Below are positions 1 through 5,650 of a stretch of 8,176 nt of DNA, one piece after another. The DNA is from an uncultured Oscillospiraceae bacterium (GTDB taxonomy: Bacteria > Bacillota > Clostridia > Oscillospirales > Oscillospiraceae). The notes beneath the pieces are model-generated. The model did no database searches. It had not been told where the DNA came from and worked only from the letters and a program-made list of their open reading frames with translations. Each line of letters starts with the position of its first letter. The stretch's first letter is position 1. The translations under genes were made by a program, and so were the position numbers. The stretch is from NCBI GenBank assembly GCA_910588495.1, contig CAJUPU010000019.1:49566-57741 (forward strand), in the 5' to 3' direction.

Positions 1-14
1 GCGGCCCTGCGCTC

Positions 15-47
15 GCCCTCACTCCAGTCCAAGCTCCCTCGCCGACC
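15..47. repeat. 33-nt repeat, left copy
   Basis: This 33-nt stretch matches 7702-7734 in the same orientation at 31 of 33 positions; the differences are A/G at position 7 and T/G at position 25. The shared core is CTCCAGTCCAAGCTCCC. It lies just beyond the rpmA terminator, and the similarity stops on both sides. No gene is visible in bases 1-64. Two copies 7.7 kb apart suggest a dispersed intergenic repeat, but its full extent cannot be seen because the window starts 14 bases to the left. Confidence 0.6.
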
Positions 48-67
48 TGCTCTCCTCCCTTCTCATG

Positions 68-100
68 AAAAAGGCCGCAAACGGTCCCCCGTTTGCGGCC
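68..100 (-). terminator. Intrinsic terminator of rplU-prp-rpmA operon
   Basis: On the minus strand a perfect 12-bp stem, GGCCGCAAACGG with its complement (arms 89-100 and 73-84, loop of 4), is followed by five T residues (72-68). It begins 14 bases after the rpmA stop codon. This is a classic Rho-independent terminator and ends the ribosomal-protein operon. Confidence 0.92.
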
Positions 101-114
101 CTTCGTGTCGATAC

Positions 115-399
<285 letters not shown>

Positions 400-436
400 A
401 GTCGTTTCCGTCCTTTCTGTCAAAGGTTGAAGGATC

Positions 437-784
437 TCAGTCCTTTTCGTCGCCGTCATCCAGGTAGACGGCGAGATGTTCGGGATATTCCTCCCCCATG
501 GCCTGGAGATAGACCATCATGCCTGTCAGCAGCTCCTGACAGGTGCGTTCGTTGGCCTCGTCCAGCCTGGCGGGGAGCTTGAGGGAGACGCGGGCGTCCG
601 CCTCATCGGCCTTCACCGGGGCGCCCAGGCCCAGCACCTCGTTGATGGTGCACTCGGTGAGCCCCACGGCGGCGGAGACCGCGGCGCAGACGATGTCCGC
701 TCCCTTTTCCGCATATCCGCTGTGGCCCTCCACCACGAAGCCGTCGAGGCGGCCCGATCCGCTGTGGAACGTCACGGTGGTCAT
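437..784 (-). CDS. prp: Ribosomal-processing cysteine protease Prp
   Basis: This 115-residue protein belongs to the Prp (YsxB) family, the cysteine protease that trims the N-terminal extension of L27 in Firmicutes. The catalytic pair is visible: His21 in GHSGYA and Cys33 in DIVCAAVSA. These match the conserved His and Cys of the family, and the Gly- and Ala-rich surroundings also match. The C-terminal part (about 75-115) is helical and acidic, ending DDGDEKD. The ATG at 784 is preceded by GAGGG, which overlaps the rplU stop region 11 bases away, so translation is probably coupled to rplU. The position between rplU and rpmA is the conserved one, next to its substrate gene. The intact catalytic residues and the cleavable L27 start support an active protease. 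Confidence 0.95.
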   Translation of the reverse strand: MTTVTFHSGSGRLDGFVVEGHSGYAEKGADIVCAAVSAAVGLTECTINEVLGLGAPVKADEADARVSLKLPARLDEANERTCQELLTGMMVYLQAMGEEYPEHLAVYLDDGDEKD

Positions 785-795
785 AGCCGCGGCCC

Positions 796-1107
796 TCAGG
801 CGTCGATCTTGACGATCTCCACCTTGGTGTAGGGCTGGCGGTGGCCCTGACGGCGGCGGTAGTTCTTCTTGGGCTTGTACTTGAACACCAGCACCTTCTT
901 GCCCTTGCCGTTCTTCACCACGTTGGCGGTGACGCTGGCGCCGTCCACAGCGGGGGCGCCGAACTTGGCGCTGTCGCCGTCCAGGACGGCCAGCACCTTG
1001 CTGAAGGTGACGGTCTGTCCGGCTTCCACATCCAGCTTCTCGATGTAGAGGGTGTCGCCCTCGGCCACCTTGTACTGTTTGCCGCCGGTCTCGATGATCG
1101 CGTGCAT
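796..1107 (-). CDS. rplU: 50S ribosomal protein L21
   Basis: L21 binds 23S rRNA in the large subunit. The 103-residue product has the family length, the start MHAIIETGGKQYKV and the basic C-terminal block YKPKKNYRRRQGHRQPYTKVEI. The frame stays open for 39 codons upstream, but the ATG at 1107 fits homologues and follows an AAAGGAG Shine-Dalgarno about 8 bases away. The upstream codons fall in the structured leader and are not expected to be translated. This is the first gene of the rplU-prp-rpmA operon and is served by the promoter at 1241-1269. Confidence 0.97.
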   Translation of the reverse strand: MHAIIETGGKQYKVAEGDTLYIEKLDVEAGQTVTFSKVLAVLDGDSAKFGAPAVDGASVTANVVKNGKGKKVLVFKYKPKKNYRRRQGHRQPYTKVEIVKIDA

Positions 1108-1234
1108 ATCTGCACTCCTTTCCTTTATCACGGGCTCGCTGTCGGGGGCGGGGAGCGTGTCCCACTTGTCTCCGCGCGGGAAAGCGGCCGGTGCGCCCGG
1201 CCGTCCCTTCGCGCCTCTACCCATTCAAAGCGGC
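1108..1234 (-). promoter_or_regulatory. Structured 5' leader of rplU, candidate L21 leader
   Basis: About 127 bases separate the predicted transcription start from the rplU ATG. On the minus strand a perfect GGCCGG/CCGGCC hairpin (arms 1197-1202 and 1186-1191) sits inside a helix made of GCGCG, a two-A bulge and GGGA against TTCCCGCGC. A second hairpin, CACGCTC against GAGCCCGTG, lies nearer the gene. Firmicutes are known to carry an autoregulatory L21 leader (an Rfam family) at this place. The position and structure fit, but I could not compare with the family model, so membership is inferred. Confidence 0.5.
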
Positions 1235-1240
1235 TCTGAT

Positions 1241-1269
1241 AGTATATCAGCCCGGTCCCCCTCTGTCAA
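1241..1269 (-). promoter_or_regulatory. Sigma-A promoter of rplU-prp-rpmA
   Basis: On the minus strand a perfect -35 TTGACA (1269-1264) and a -10 TATACT (1246-1241) are separated by exactly 17 bases. Transcription would start near 1234. It is back to back with the promoter of the lipoprotein gene. Confidence 0.88.
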
Positions 1270-1303
1270 GGGGACGATCTGAATTTTTGCCTATCCTGCC
1301 CGA

Positions 1304-1332
1304 TTGACAAGCGCCGGGCGCTGTAGTAGAAT
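1304..1332 (+). promoter_or_regulatory. Sigma-A promoter of the lipoprotein gene
   Basis: A perfect -35 TTGACA (1304-1309) is followed after 17 bases by -10 TAGAAT (1327-1332). The predicted start near 1339 leaves an untranslated leader of about 100 bases, in which I see only short GC-rich hairpins. It diverges from the rplU promoter, with the two -35 elements 34 bases apart. Confidence 0.82.
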
Positions 1333-1437
1333 ATTTTCGGCATTCGGCCCAGGGCACCGCAGGCGCGCGGCTTTCGCGGAGAAAGGCGGATCTCGGCGGC
1401 CGGACCTGCCGGAATATGTTGAAAAGAGGATCGAGAA

Positions 1438-2085
1438 ATGATGAAGAACAAGACGCTGCGCAAAAGCCTGTCCCTGGTGGCTTGCCTCAGCCTGATGTGC
1501 GCCCTGCTGCTGGCGTGCTCCGGCTGCGGCAACAAAGAGAAGGACGCCCTTCTCGGCACCTGGAAAACCACCATCGACCTGACCAACATGATCAACGACG
1601 AGATGGCCGCCGGCCTGGACGACGACGAGATGCTCCAGTATCTCACGGTGGAGAAGTTCACCATGGACCTCACCCTGGTGTTCAACGAGGACGACAGCTA
1701 CTCCCTGTCCGCCGACGAGGCGGCCATGAGCCAGCAGCTGGACACCATCATCGAGTCCTTCAAGGGCGGCATGACCAGGTACATCGAGGACATGATCGCC
1801 GCCGAGGGCGTGGACATGACCGTGGACGATTTCTTCGCCCAGGTCGGCATGGACATGGACACTCTGATGGACCAGGCCTTCGATAAGAACGACCTGATGT
1901 CCGCCGCCGACGCCATGGAGAGCAAGGGCACCTTCGAGGCCAAGGGCGGCGTGCTCTACCTCACCGACGAGGAGGGCACCGGCCTGGAGTCCTACAAGCT
2001 GGAGGACGGCAAGCTCACCCTCACCGGCGAGGGCGTGGAGGACGCCACCATGCAGGCCCTCTATCCCATGGTCTTTACCAAGTAG
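1438..2085 (+). CDS. Acidic lipoprotein of unknown function
   Basis: This 215-residue protein begins with a lipoprotein signal peptide: basic residues at 3-9, a hydrophobic stretch at 11-26, and a lipobox LLAC ending at Cys27 (Cys30 is a weaker alternative). It should be lipid-anchored on the outer face of the membrane. The mature part is very acidic and rich in Met and Asp. LLGTWKTTIDL (38-48) and the end GTFEAKGGVLYLTDEEG...YKLEDGKLTLTG (164-197) look like the beta-strand ends of small lipocalin-like domains in Clostridial lipoproteins. The middle (about 95-160) appears helical. I do not recognise a named family. The ATG at 1438 has AGAGGA 7 bases upstream; an ATG at 1441 is less well spaced. 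It is the only rightward gene and is monocistronic between its own promoter and a terminator, running head-on to presumed replication. Confidence 0.85.
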   Translation: MMKNKTLRKSLSLVACLSLMCALLLACSGCGNKEKDALLGTWKTTIDLTNMINDEMAAGLDDDEMLQYLTVEKFTMDLTLVFNEDDSYSLSADEAAMSQQLDTIIESFKGGMTRYIEDMIAAEGVDMTVDDFFAQVGMDMDTLMDQAFDKNDLMSAADAMESKGTFEAKGGVLYLTDEEGTGLESYKLEDGKLTLTGEGVEDATMQALYPMVFTK

Positions 2086-2096
2086 TGATCTTTTCC

Positions 2097-2138
2097 CATG
2101 AAAAAGGGGAGCGCCGCCGGGCGCTCCCCTTTTTCATG
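2097..2138. terminator. Bidirectional terminator, lipoprotein gene and hemZ
   Basis: A perfect 19-bp inverted repeat (arms 2097-2115 and 2120-2138, loop GCCG) has a core of GGGGAGCGCC flanked by five A residues on the left and five T residues on the right. It therefore works as a Rho-independent terminator in both directions. On the plus strand it lies 12 bases after the lipoprotein stop. On the minus strand the outer arm includes the hemZ stop codon (2136-2134). Confidence 0.93.
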
Positions 2139-3657
2139 TCCGGCGGGCCAGCTCCTGCTGGAAGCGGGCGGCCTCCTCCTTGGCCCGGGCCGCCTTGTCC
2201 CAGCCGTCCAGGTACTCCTTGGCATACTTCGGGTTGTTCAGGCGGACGATCTTCCGCCCCTCCGGGTCCACCAGCTTGGTGATCCCCCCCGCCCCCAGGG
2301 ACAGCACGCTCTGCAGCTCCTCCATCATCACGATGTTATAGGCGCACACGCCCCCCGGCCTGGTCCAGCCCACGTTCTCGAAGGACCCGGACATGTACTT
2401 CTGCCGGTACAGGTAATAGGGGGCGTAACCCGCCCCCCGCAGGCGGCGGTCCGCCAGGGCCAGCATGGCCTCCACCGCCCCCGGGGCGGGCAGGTCCCCG
2501 CCCTCCTCCATGAGCCGGGCGCCCTTTTTCAGCGCCAGGGTGTGCACCGTGATGTTGGCCGGGCCCAGCTCCAGCACCCGCTCCAGGGTGCGGCCGAAGC
2601 CCTCTAGGGTATCGGTGGGCAGGCCCGCGATCAGGTCCATGTTCACCAATCCCCCGAACCGCTCCCCGGCCAGCGCCATGGCCTCCACGATCTGCCCGGC
2701 GGTGTGGGCGCGCCCCATGGCCCGCAGGACCCGGTCCTCCATGGTCTGGGGGTTGATGGAGATGCGGCGGATGCCGTGGGCCCTCAGCACGTCCAGCTTT
2801 TCCCCGGTGATGGTGTCCGGCCGCCCCGCCTCCACGGTGAACTCGGCGCACCCCTCCATGGGCAGGGACCTCTCCACCGCGGTCAAGATCTTGTGGAGCT
2901 GGGCGGCGCTCAGGGTGGTGGGGGTGCCGCCCCCCATATAGGCGCAGGAGATGTGCAGGCCCCGCTCCCTGAGCAGCCGCCCGGACAGCTCGATCTCCCT
3001 GCACAGCGCGTCCACATAGGGCTCCACCAGCCCCAGAGAGCCCTTCACGTCGGCGGAGATGAAGGAGCAGTAGGAACACCGGGTGGGGCAGAAGGGGATG
3101 CCCAGATACAGCGCCAGGCTGTCCCCATCCAGTCCCTTCCGGACATCCAGGGCGGCCTGGGCGCACTCCACCGCCAGCGCCGCCCTGGGCGGGGACACCC
3201 GGTAGACCTGCCGCAGCTCCCGTTCCGCCTCACCGGCCGTTTTTCCCGCCAGCATGGCCCGGGTGGGCAGCTTGACGGGCCGCACCCCGGTGAGGGACCC
3301 CCAGGGCAGCTCATGGCCCAGAAGGGCGGTCCCCGCCTGGTAGAACGCCTGCTTCAGGGCGTGGGACACGGTGTGATAGACCTGCTCCTCCACCTCGTCC
3401 AGCTTCTCCGGCGGAAAGCCGGACGAGGCGCTGCGCTCCCCCTCCGGGCGGACCACCAGGGCGTCCACCCAGGCGCAGCCCCCTTCCCGCCGGAGAGAGA
3501 ACGAGACGGCGCTGTCCTTCGCCCCCCCCTCCGTCTGGGGGCCGGGGGGAGCTTCCGGCCTCTCTCCGGGAAAGAGGGTGAGCAGCATCTGCTCGGCGGC
3601 GAAGCGGAACCGCTCCGGAGGCCAGGGCCAGCCGGTCTGAGAGAAGGAGAGCTTCAT
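2134..3657 (-). CDS. hemZ: Radical SAM protein HemZ, coproporphyrinogen dehydrogenase family
   Basis: This 507-residue radical SAM protein matches the HemZ family in length and pattern. The [4Fe-4S] cluster motif is CPTRCSYC (Cys190, Cys194, Cys197). The next residues are Ser-Phe, so the extra Cys typical of HemN (CxxxCxxCxC) is absent, as in HemZ and HemW. YMGGGTPTTL (240-249) is the SAM-binding glycine motif, and RISINPQTM (298-306) and DLIAGLPTDT (341-350) are further core motifs. YRQKYMSGSFENVGW (417-431) is typical of HemZ. The first 180 residues form an N-terminal extension outside the radical SAM barrel. Family members are annotated as making protoporphyrinogen from coproporphyrinogen III without oxygen, but this activity is not well proven for Clostridial members. 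The ATG lies one base after the stop of the hydrolase gene (TGAGATG) with GAGGGG upstream, so translation is probably coupled. Confidence 0.9.
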   Translation of the reverse strand: MKLSFSQTGWPWPPERFRFAAEQMLLTLFPGERPEAPPGPQTEGGAKDSAVSFSLRREGGCAWVDALVVRPEGERSASSGFPPEKLDEVEEQVYHTVSHALKQAFYQAGTALLGHELPWGSLTGVRPVKLPTRAMLAGKTAGEAERELRQVYRVSPPRAALAVECAQAALDVRKGLDGDSLALYLGIPFCPTRCSYCSFISADVKGSLGLVEPYVDALCREIELSGRLLRERGLHISCAYMGGGTPTTLSAAQLHKILTAVERSLPMEGCAEFTVEAGRPDTITGEKLDVLRAHGIRRISINPQTMEDRVLRAMGRAHTAGQIVEAMALAGERFGGLVNMDLIAGLPTDTLEGFGRTLERVLELGPANITVHTLALKKGARLMEEGGDLPAPGAVEAMLALADRRLRGAGYAPYYLYRQKYMSGSFENVGWTRPGGVCAYNIVMMEELQSVLSLGAGGITKLVDPEGRKIVRLNNPKYAKEYLDGWDKAARAKEEAARFQQELARRT

Positions 3658-3658
3658 C

Positions 3659-4288
3659 TCAGCCCCTCAGGGCGGCCCGAACGCAGTAGTTGGACTGCCG
3701 CTCCCGCTCCAGGGTGGAGCGGCTCTCGTGGCCGGGGAGCACCTGATAGTCTCCCTCCAGCCCGGCCAGCCGCCGCAGGGACGCCATGATCTGGCCCTCG
3801 TCGCCGCCGGGCAGGTCGGTGCGGCCCATGGACCCGGCGAAGAGGGTGTCCCCGGTGAACAGCACGTCCTCCGCCCGGAGGGTGACGGAGCCGGGGGTGT
3901 GGCCGGGGGTCTCCAGCACCTCCACCCGGATCCCCGCCACGTCGATCGCGTCCCCCTCCTGATAGGGGGTGATGTCCCCGAAGGAGCGCACGGTGGGGAA
4001 GGTCTGGCCGAAGGCGGCGGTGGCGTCCCCCTGGCCCAGGTCGGCGCTGTGGCAGTAGACGGGCAGATCCGGCCACTCCTCCCGCAGGCCGGGGATGCCC
4101 AGGATGTGGTCGAAGTGGCCGTGGGTGAGCAGGACGGCCTCCGCCTCCAGCCCCTTGTCCACCAGCCACCGGGCCACCTGCTCCCCCTGGTCGCCCGGGT
4201 CCACGACGCCGCACTTGTACCCGCCGTCCCGGCGGAAGATGTAGCAGTTGGTGCCGATCTGGCCCAGCCGCAGCACGCTGATCTCCAT
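3659..4288 (-). CDS. MBL-fold metallo-hydrolase, glyoxalase II-like
   Basis: This 209-residue protein has the full metal-ligand set of a metallo-beta-lactamase-fold hydrolase of the glyoxalase II/YcbL type. THGHFDH supplies His56, His58, Asp60 and His61. His130 lies in TPGHTPGS, Asp147 in FTGDTLF and His187 in LPGHES. The short length and ending, without the glyoxalase II C-terminal domain, fit the YcbL-like subgroup, which hydrolyses thioesters such as lactoylglutathione analogues; the true substrate is unknown. No signal peptide is seen, so it should be cytosolic. The ATG at 4288 has a strong GAGGTGATC Shine-Dalgarno. It sits 16 bases after the small upstream gene and one base before hemZ, so the three probably form an operon. 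Confidence 0.92.
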   Translation of the reverse strand: MEISVLRLGQIGTNCYIFRRDGGYKCGVVDPGDQGEQVARWLVDKGLEAEAVLLTHGHFDHILGIPGLREEWPDLPVYCHSADLGQGDATAAFGQTFPTVRSFGDITPYQEGDAIDVAGIRVEVLETPGHTPGSVTLRAEDVLFTGDTLFAGSMGRTDLPGGDEGQIMASLRRLAGLEGDYQVLPGHESRSTLERERQSNYCVRAALRG

Positions 4289-4304
4289 AAGATCACCTCA
4301 TTTT

Positions 4305-4502
4305 TTATTTTGCGCGTTCACGCTCGATCAGATGGCCGGCGATCTCAAAGGCCCGGATCCGCCTCTTGGCCAGCGTGATCTGTGACTTATAGCGCTCCTT
4401 GTTCTCCTTTGCCTCCAGGGTCTTGACCACCTCCCTCAGCTTGTGCAGGGCGGAGGCGATCTGGCGCCCGGCCTGTGTCAAATCGTCCTGAGTATATTCC
4501 AT
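4305..4502 (-). CDS. Small charged helical protein of unknown function
   Basis: This predicted 65-residue protein begins MEYTQDDLTQAGRQIASALH and ends GHLIERERAK. It is rich in Lys, Arg and Glu with regularly spaced Leu, Val and Ile, consistent with one or two long helices, perhaps a coiled coil. It has no Cys, signal peptide or membrane segment. I do not recognise a family. It is considered real because the ATG at 4502 follows a strong GGAGGGG Shine-Dalgarno 5 bases away, the reading frame fills the space to the hydrolase gene 16 bases later, and gene strand and composition match. The frame extends 40 codons upstream to 4622, but this would cross a terminator hairpin, so the short form is preferred. 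It is the first gene of the hydrolase-hemZ operon. Confidence 0.75.
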   Translation of the reverse strand: MEYTQDDLTQAGRQIASALHKLREVVKTLEAKENKERYKSQITLAKRRIRAFEIAGHLIERERAK

Positions 4503-4522
4503 GGTCCCCTCCGATCGATCTG

Positions 4523-4552
4523 AAAAAGGCCCCCGGCGCCGCCGGGGGCCTT
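4523..4552 (-). terminator. Intrinsic terminator between jag and the small gene
   Basis: On the minus strand a perfect 12-bp stem AAGGCCCCCGGC (4552-4541), loop GGC, and its complement (4537-4526) end in five T residues (4527-4523). It lies 170 bases after the jag stop but only 11 bases before the Shine-Dalgarno of the small gene. It is most likely the original terminator of the rpmH-to-jag operon, pushed away from jag by the palindromic element at 4560-4723. It could also act as an attenuator for the downstream operon. Confidence 0.88.
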
Positions 4553-4559
4553 CTGCCTC

Positions 4560-4723
4560 AGAACCTGTATTCACAGCCGAAACCGCCGGATGGCCGAGGG
4601 ATCTTCCCGACAGGCAAGGCAAATTTTCGCAGGAATAATTGGGTTTATTTCAAGAAAATTTAACGCCGCATGCCGGGAAAAGACCCGGCCAGACGGTGAA
4701 TAGAGGTTGTGAATACAGGTTCT
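4560..4723. repeat. 164-bp near-palindromic element, MITE-like
   Basis: The ends are a perfect 16-bp inverted repeat, AGAACCTGTATTCACA (4560-4575) and its complement (4708-4723). Inside, AAATTTTC (4621-4628) pairs with GAAAATTT (4654-4661). The GC-rich segments 4592-4609 and 4674-4690 also pair with a few gaps. All three pairs share the same centre, about 4641, so the whole piece is one long imperfect palindrome. It contains no credible gene. One end coincides with the last base of the jag TAA. I see no clear target-site duplication. A fold-back mobile remnant (MITE) or a dispersed structured RNA repeat are the likely identities; this is inference from structure. Confidence 0.7.
4696..4721 (-). 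repeat. Tandem pair of 13-nt units inside the palindromic element
   Basis: On the minus strand AACCTGTATTCAC (4721-4709) is followed directly by AACCTCTATTCAC (4708-4696), differing at one base. A third, inverted copy is at 4562-4574 in the other arm. Such subterminal doubling is often seen at transposase-binding ends, but could also be an expansion of the repeat. Confidence 0.6.
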
Positions 4724-5556
4724 TACTGCTTATTGGGGTCGTAGGCCACCACGGTCCTCCGGTTGGGCTCGGTGCCGGTGGAGAAGGTGGACACGCCGGG
4801 GTAATCCTGGAGGGCGGTATGGATCACATGCCGCTCATAGGCGTTCATGGCCTCCAGGGTGATGTTCCGGCGGTATTTCACCACCTTGCCCGCCGTCTTG
4901 CGGGCCAGGCGGTCCAGGGATTCCTCCCGGCGGGCCCGGTAGCCCTCCGCGTCCACGTGGATGCGCACCCGGTGGCTGCGGCCCTTGTTGACCGCGTAGC
5001 CGGTGAGCTGCTGGATGGCGTCCAGGGTCTCCCCCCGGTGGCCGATGAGGGCGCCCATGTTCTCCCCCTCCAGCACCACCTGGTAGGTGTCGCCCTCCCG
5101 GGTGACCACCGGCCTGGCCTCCACCCCCATGTGCTGGAACAGCCCGGTCTGGAACCTCACGATGGCGGCGGACACATCGTCCTCCACCGCCTCGCCCCTG
5201 GGGGCGGGAGCGGGCTTGGAAGGGGCGGGCTCCTCCGCCTTGAAGGCGGGCCTGTCCTGCTTGGGCTGAGGCTTGGGGGCGGGCTTTGGCTGGGGCCTGG
5301 GAGCGGGCCGCTCCGCCTTGGGGGCAGGGGCGGGCTTCTTCTCCGGCGCGGGAGGGGCGGGCTCCGGCGCGGGCTCGTCGGGGGCCTCGTAGGTCAGCTT
5401 CACCTTGGCGGGCACGGAGCCGATGCCCAAAAAGCCGGTCCTGCCCCGGTCCAGGATCTCCACGGACACGTCGTCCCGGTCCAGCCCCAGATGGGCCAGG
5501 CCCTTGGCGATGGCCTCGTCCTCGGTCTTGGCGGTGAATTCCATGTATTTCAGCAT
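4723..5556 (-). CDS. jag: RNA-binding protein Jag/KhpB
   Basis: Jag (KhpB, SpoIIIJ-associated protein) is a cytosolic RNA-binding protein linked to cell division, sporulation and small-RNA function in Firmicutes. The 277-residue product has the three family parts. A Jag-N domain (about 5-53) contains the typical GRTGFLGIGSVPAKV. A KH domain (about 130-200) has the nucleic-acid loop IGHRGETLDAIQQLT (GHRG at 172-175). An R3H domain (about 208-272) includes ERHVIHTALQD and STGTEPNRRTVV. Residues 57-120 are an unusually long Pro/Ala/Lys linker, which explains the length above the usual roughly 210. The ATG at 5556 has AAGGAG 9 bases upstream; Met5 is a less well placed alternative. The gene follows yidC, as in most Firmicutes. 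Confidence 0.95.
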   Translation of the reverse strand: MLKYMEFTAKTEDEAIAKGLAHLGLDRDDVSVEILDRGRTGFLGIGSVPAKVKLTYEAPDEPAPEPAPPAPEKKPAPAPKAERPAPRPQPKPAPKPQPKQDRPAFKAEEPAPSKPAPAPRGEAVEDDVSAAIVRFQTGLFQHMGVEARPVVTREGDTYQVVLEGENMGALIGHRGETLDAIQQLTGYAVNKGRSHRVRIHVDAEGYRARREESLDRLARKTAGKVVKYRRNITLEAMNAYERHVIHTALQDYPGVSTFSTGTEPNRRTVVAYDPNKQ

Positions 5557-5599
5557 GAAACTGCACTCCTTTTATTCATCATCAAAAGTTTGGTCCGAT

Positions 5600-5627
5600 C
5601 CGTCCCCCGCCTGGGGCGGGAGGACGG
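5600..5627 (-). other. GC-rich hairpin in the yidC-jag spacer
   Basis: On the minus strand CCGTCCTCCCGCC and GGCGGGGGACGG form a 12-bp stem with one bulge and a loop of 3. It lies in the 94-base gap between yidC and jag. There is no T-run directly after it, so it is more likely an mRNA stability or processing structure than a terminator. Confidence 0.45.
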
Positions 5628-5650
5628 GGAAAACGGGTCTCTGCCCTGGG

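Noticed and set aside
1108..1224. 39-codon in-frame upstream extension of rplU
   Set aside because: It covers the structured leader, L21 homologues start at 1107, and the strong Shine-Dalgarno lies just before 1107.
2704..3789. Rightward open frame of about 360 codons opposite hemZ
   Set aside because: It is antisense to HemZ with all its motifs intact; low-complexity product and no start signals.
4553..4722. Known riboswitch or T-box ahead of the small gene operon
   Set aside because: No conserved T-box or riboswitch motif is visible; the structure is explained by the near-perfect palindrome.
5600..5627. Terminator between yidC and jag
   Set aside because: The hairpin is strong, but the nearest T-run is more than ten bases away and short, and jag lacks a separate recognisable promoter.
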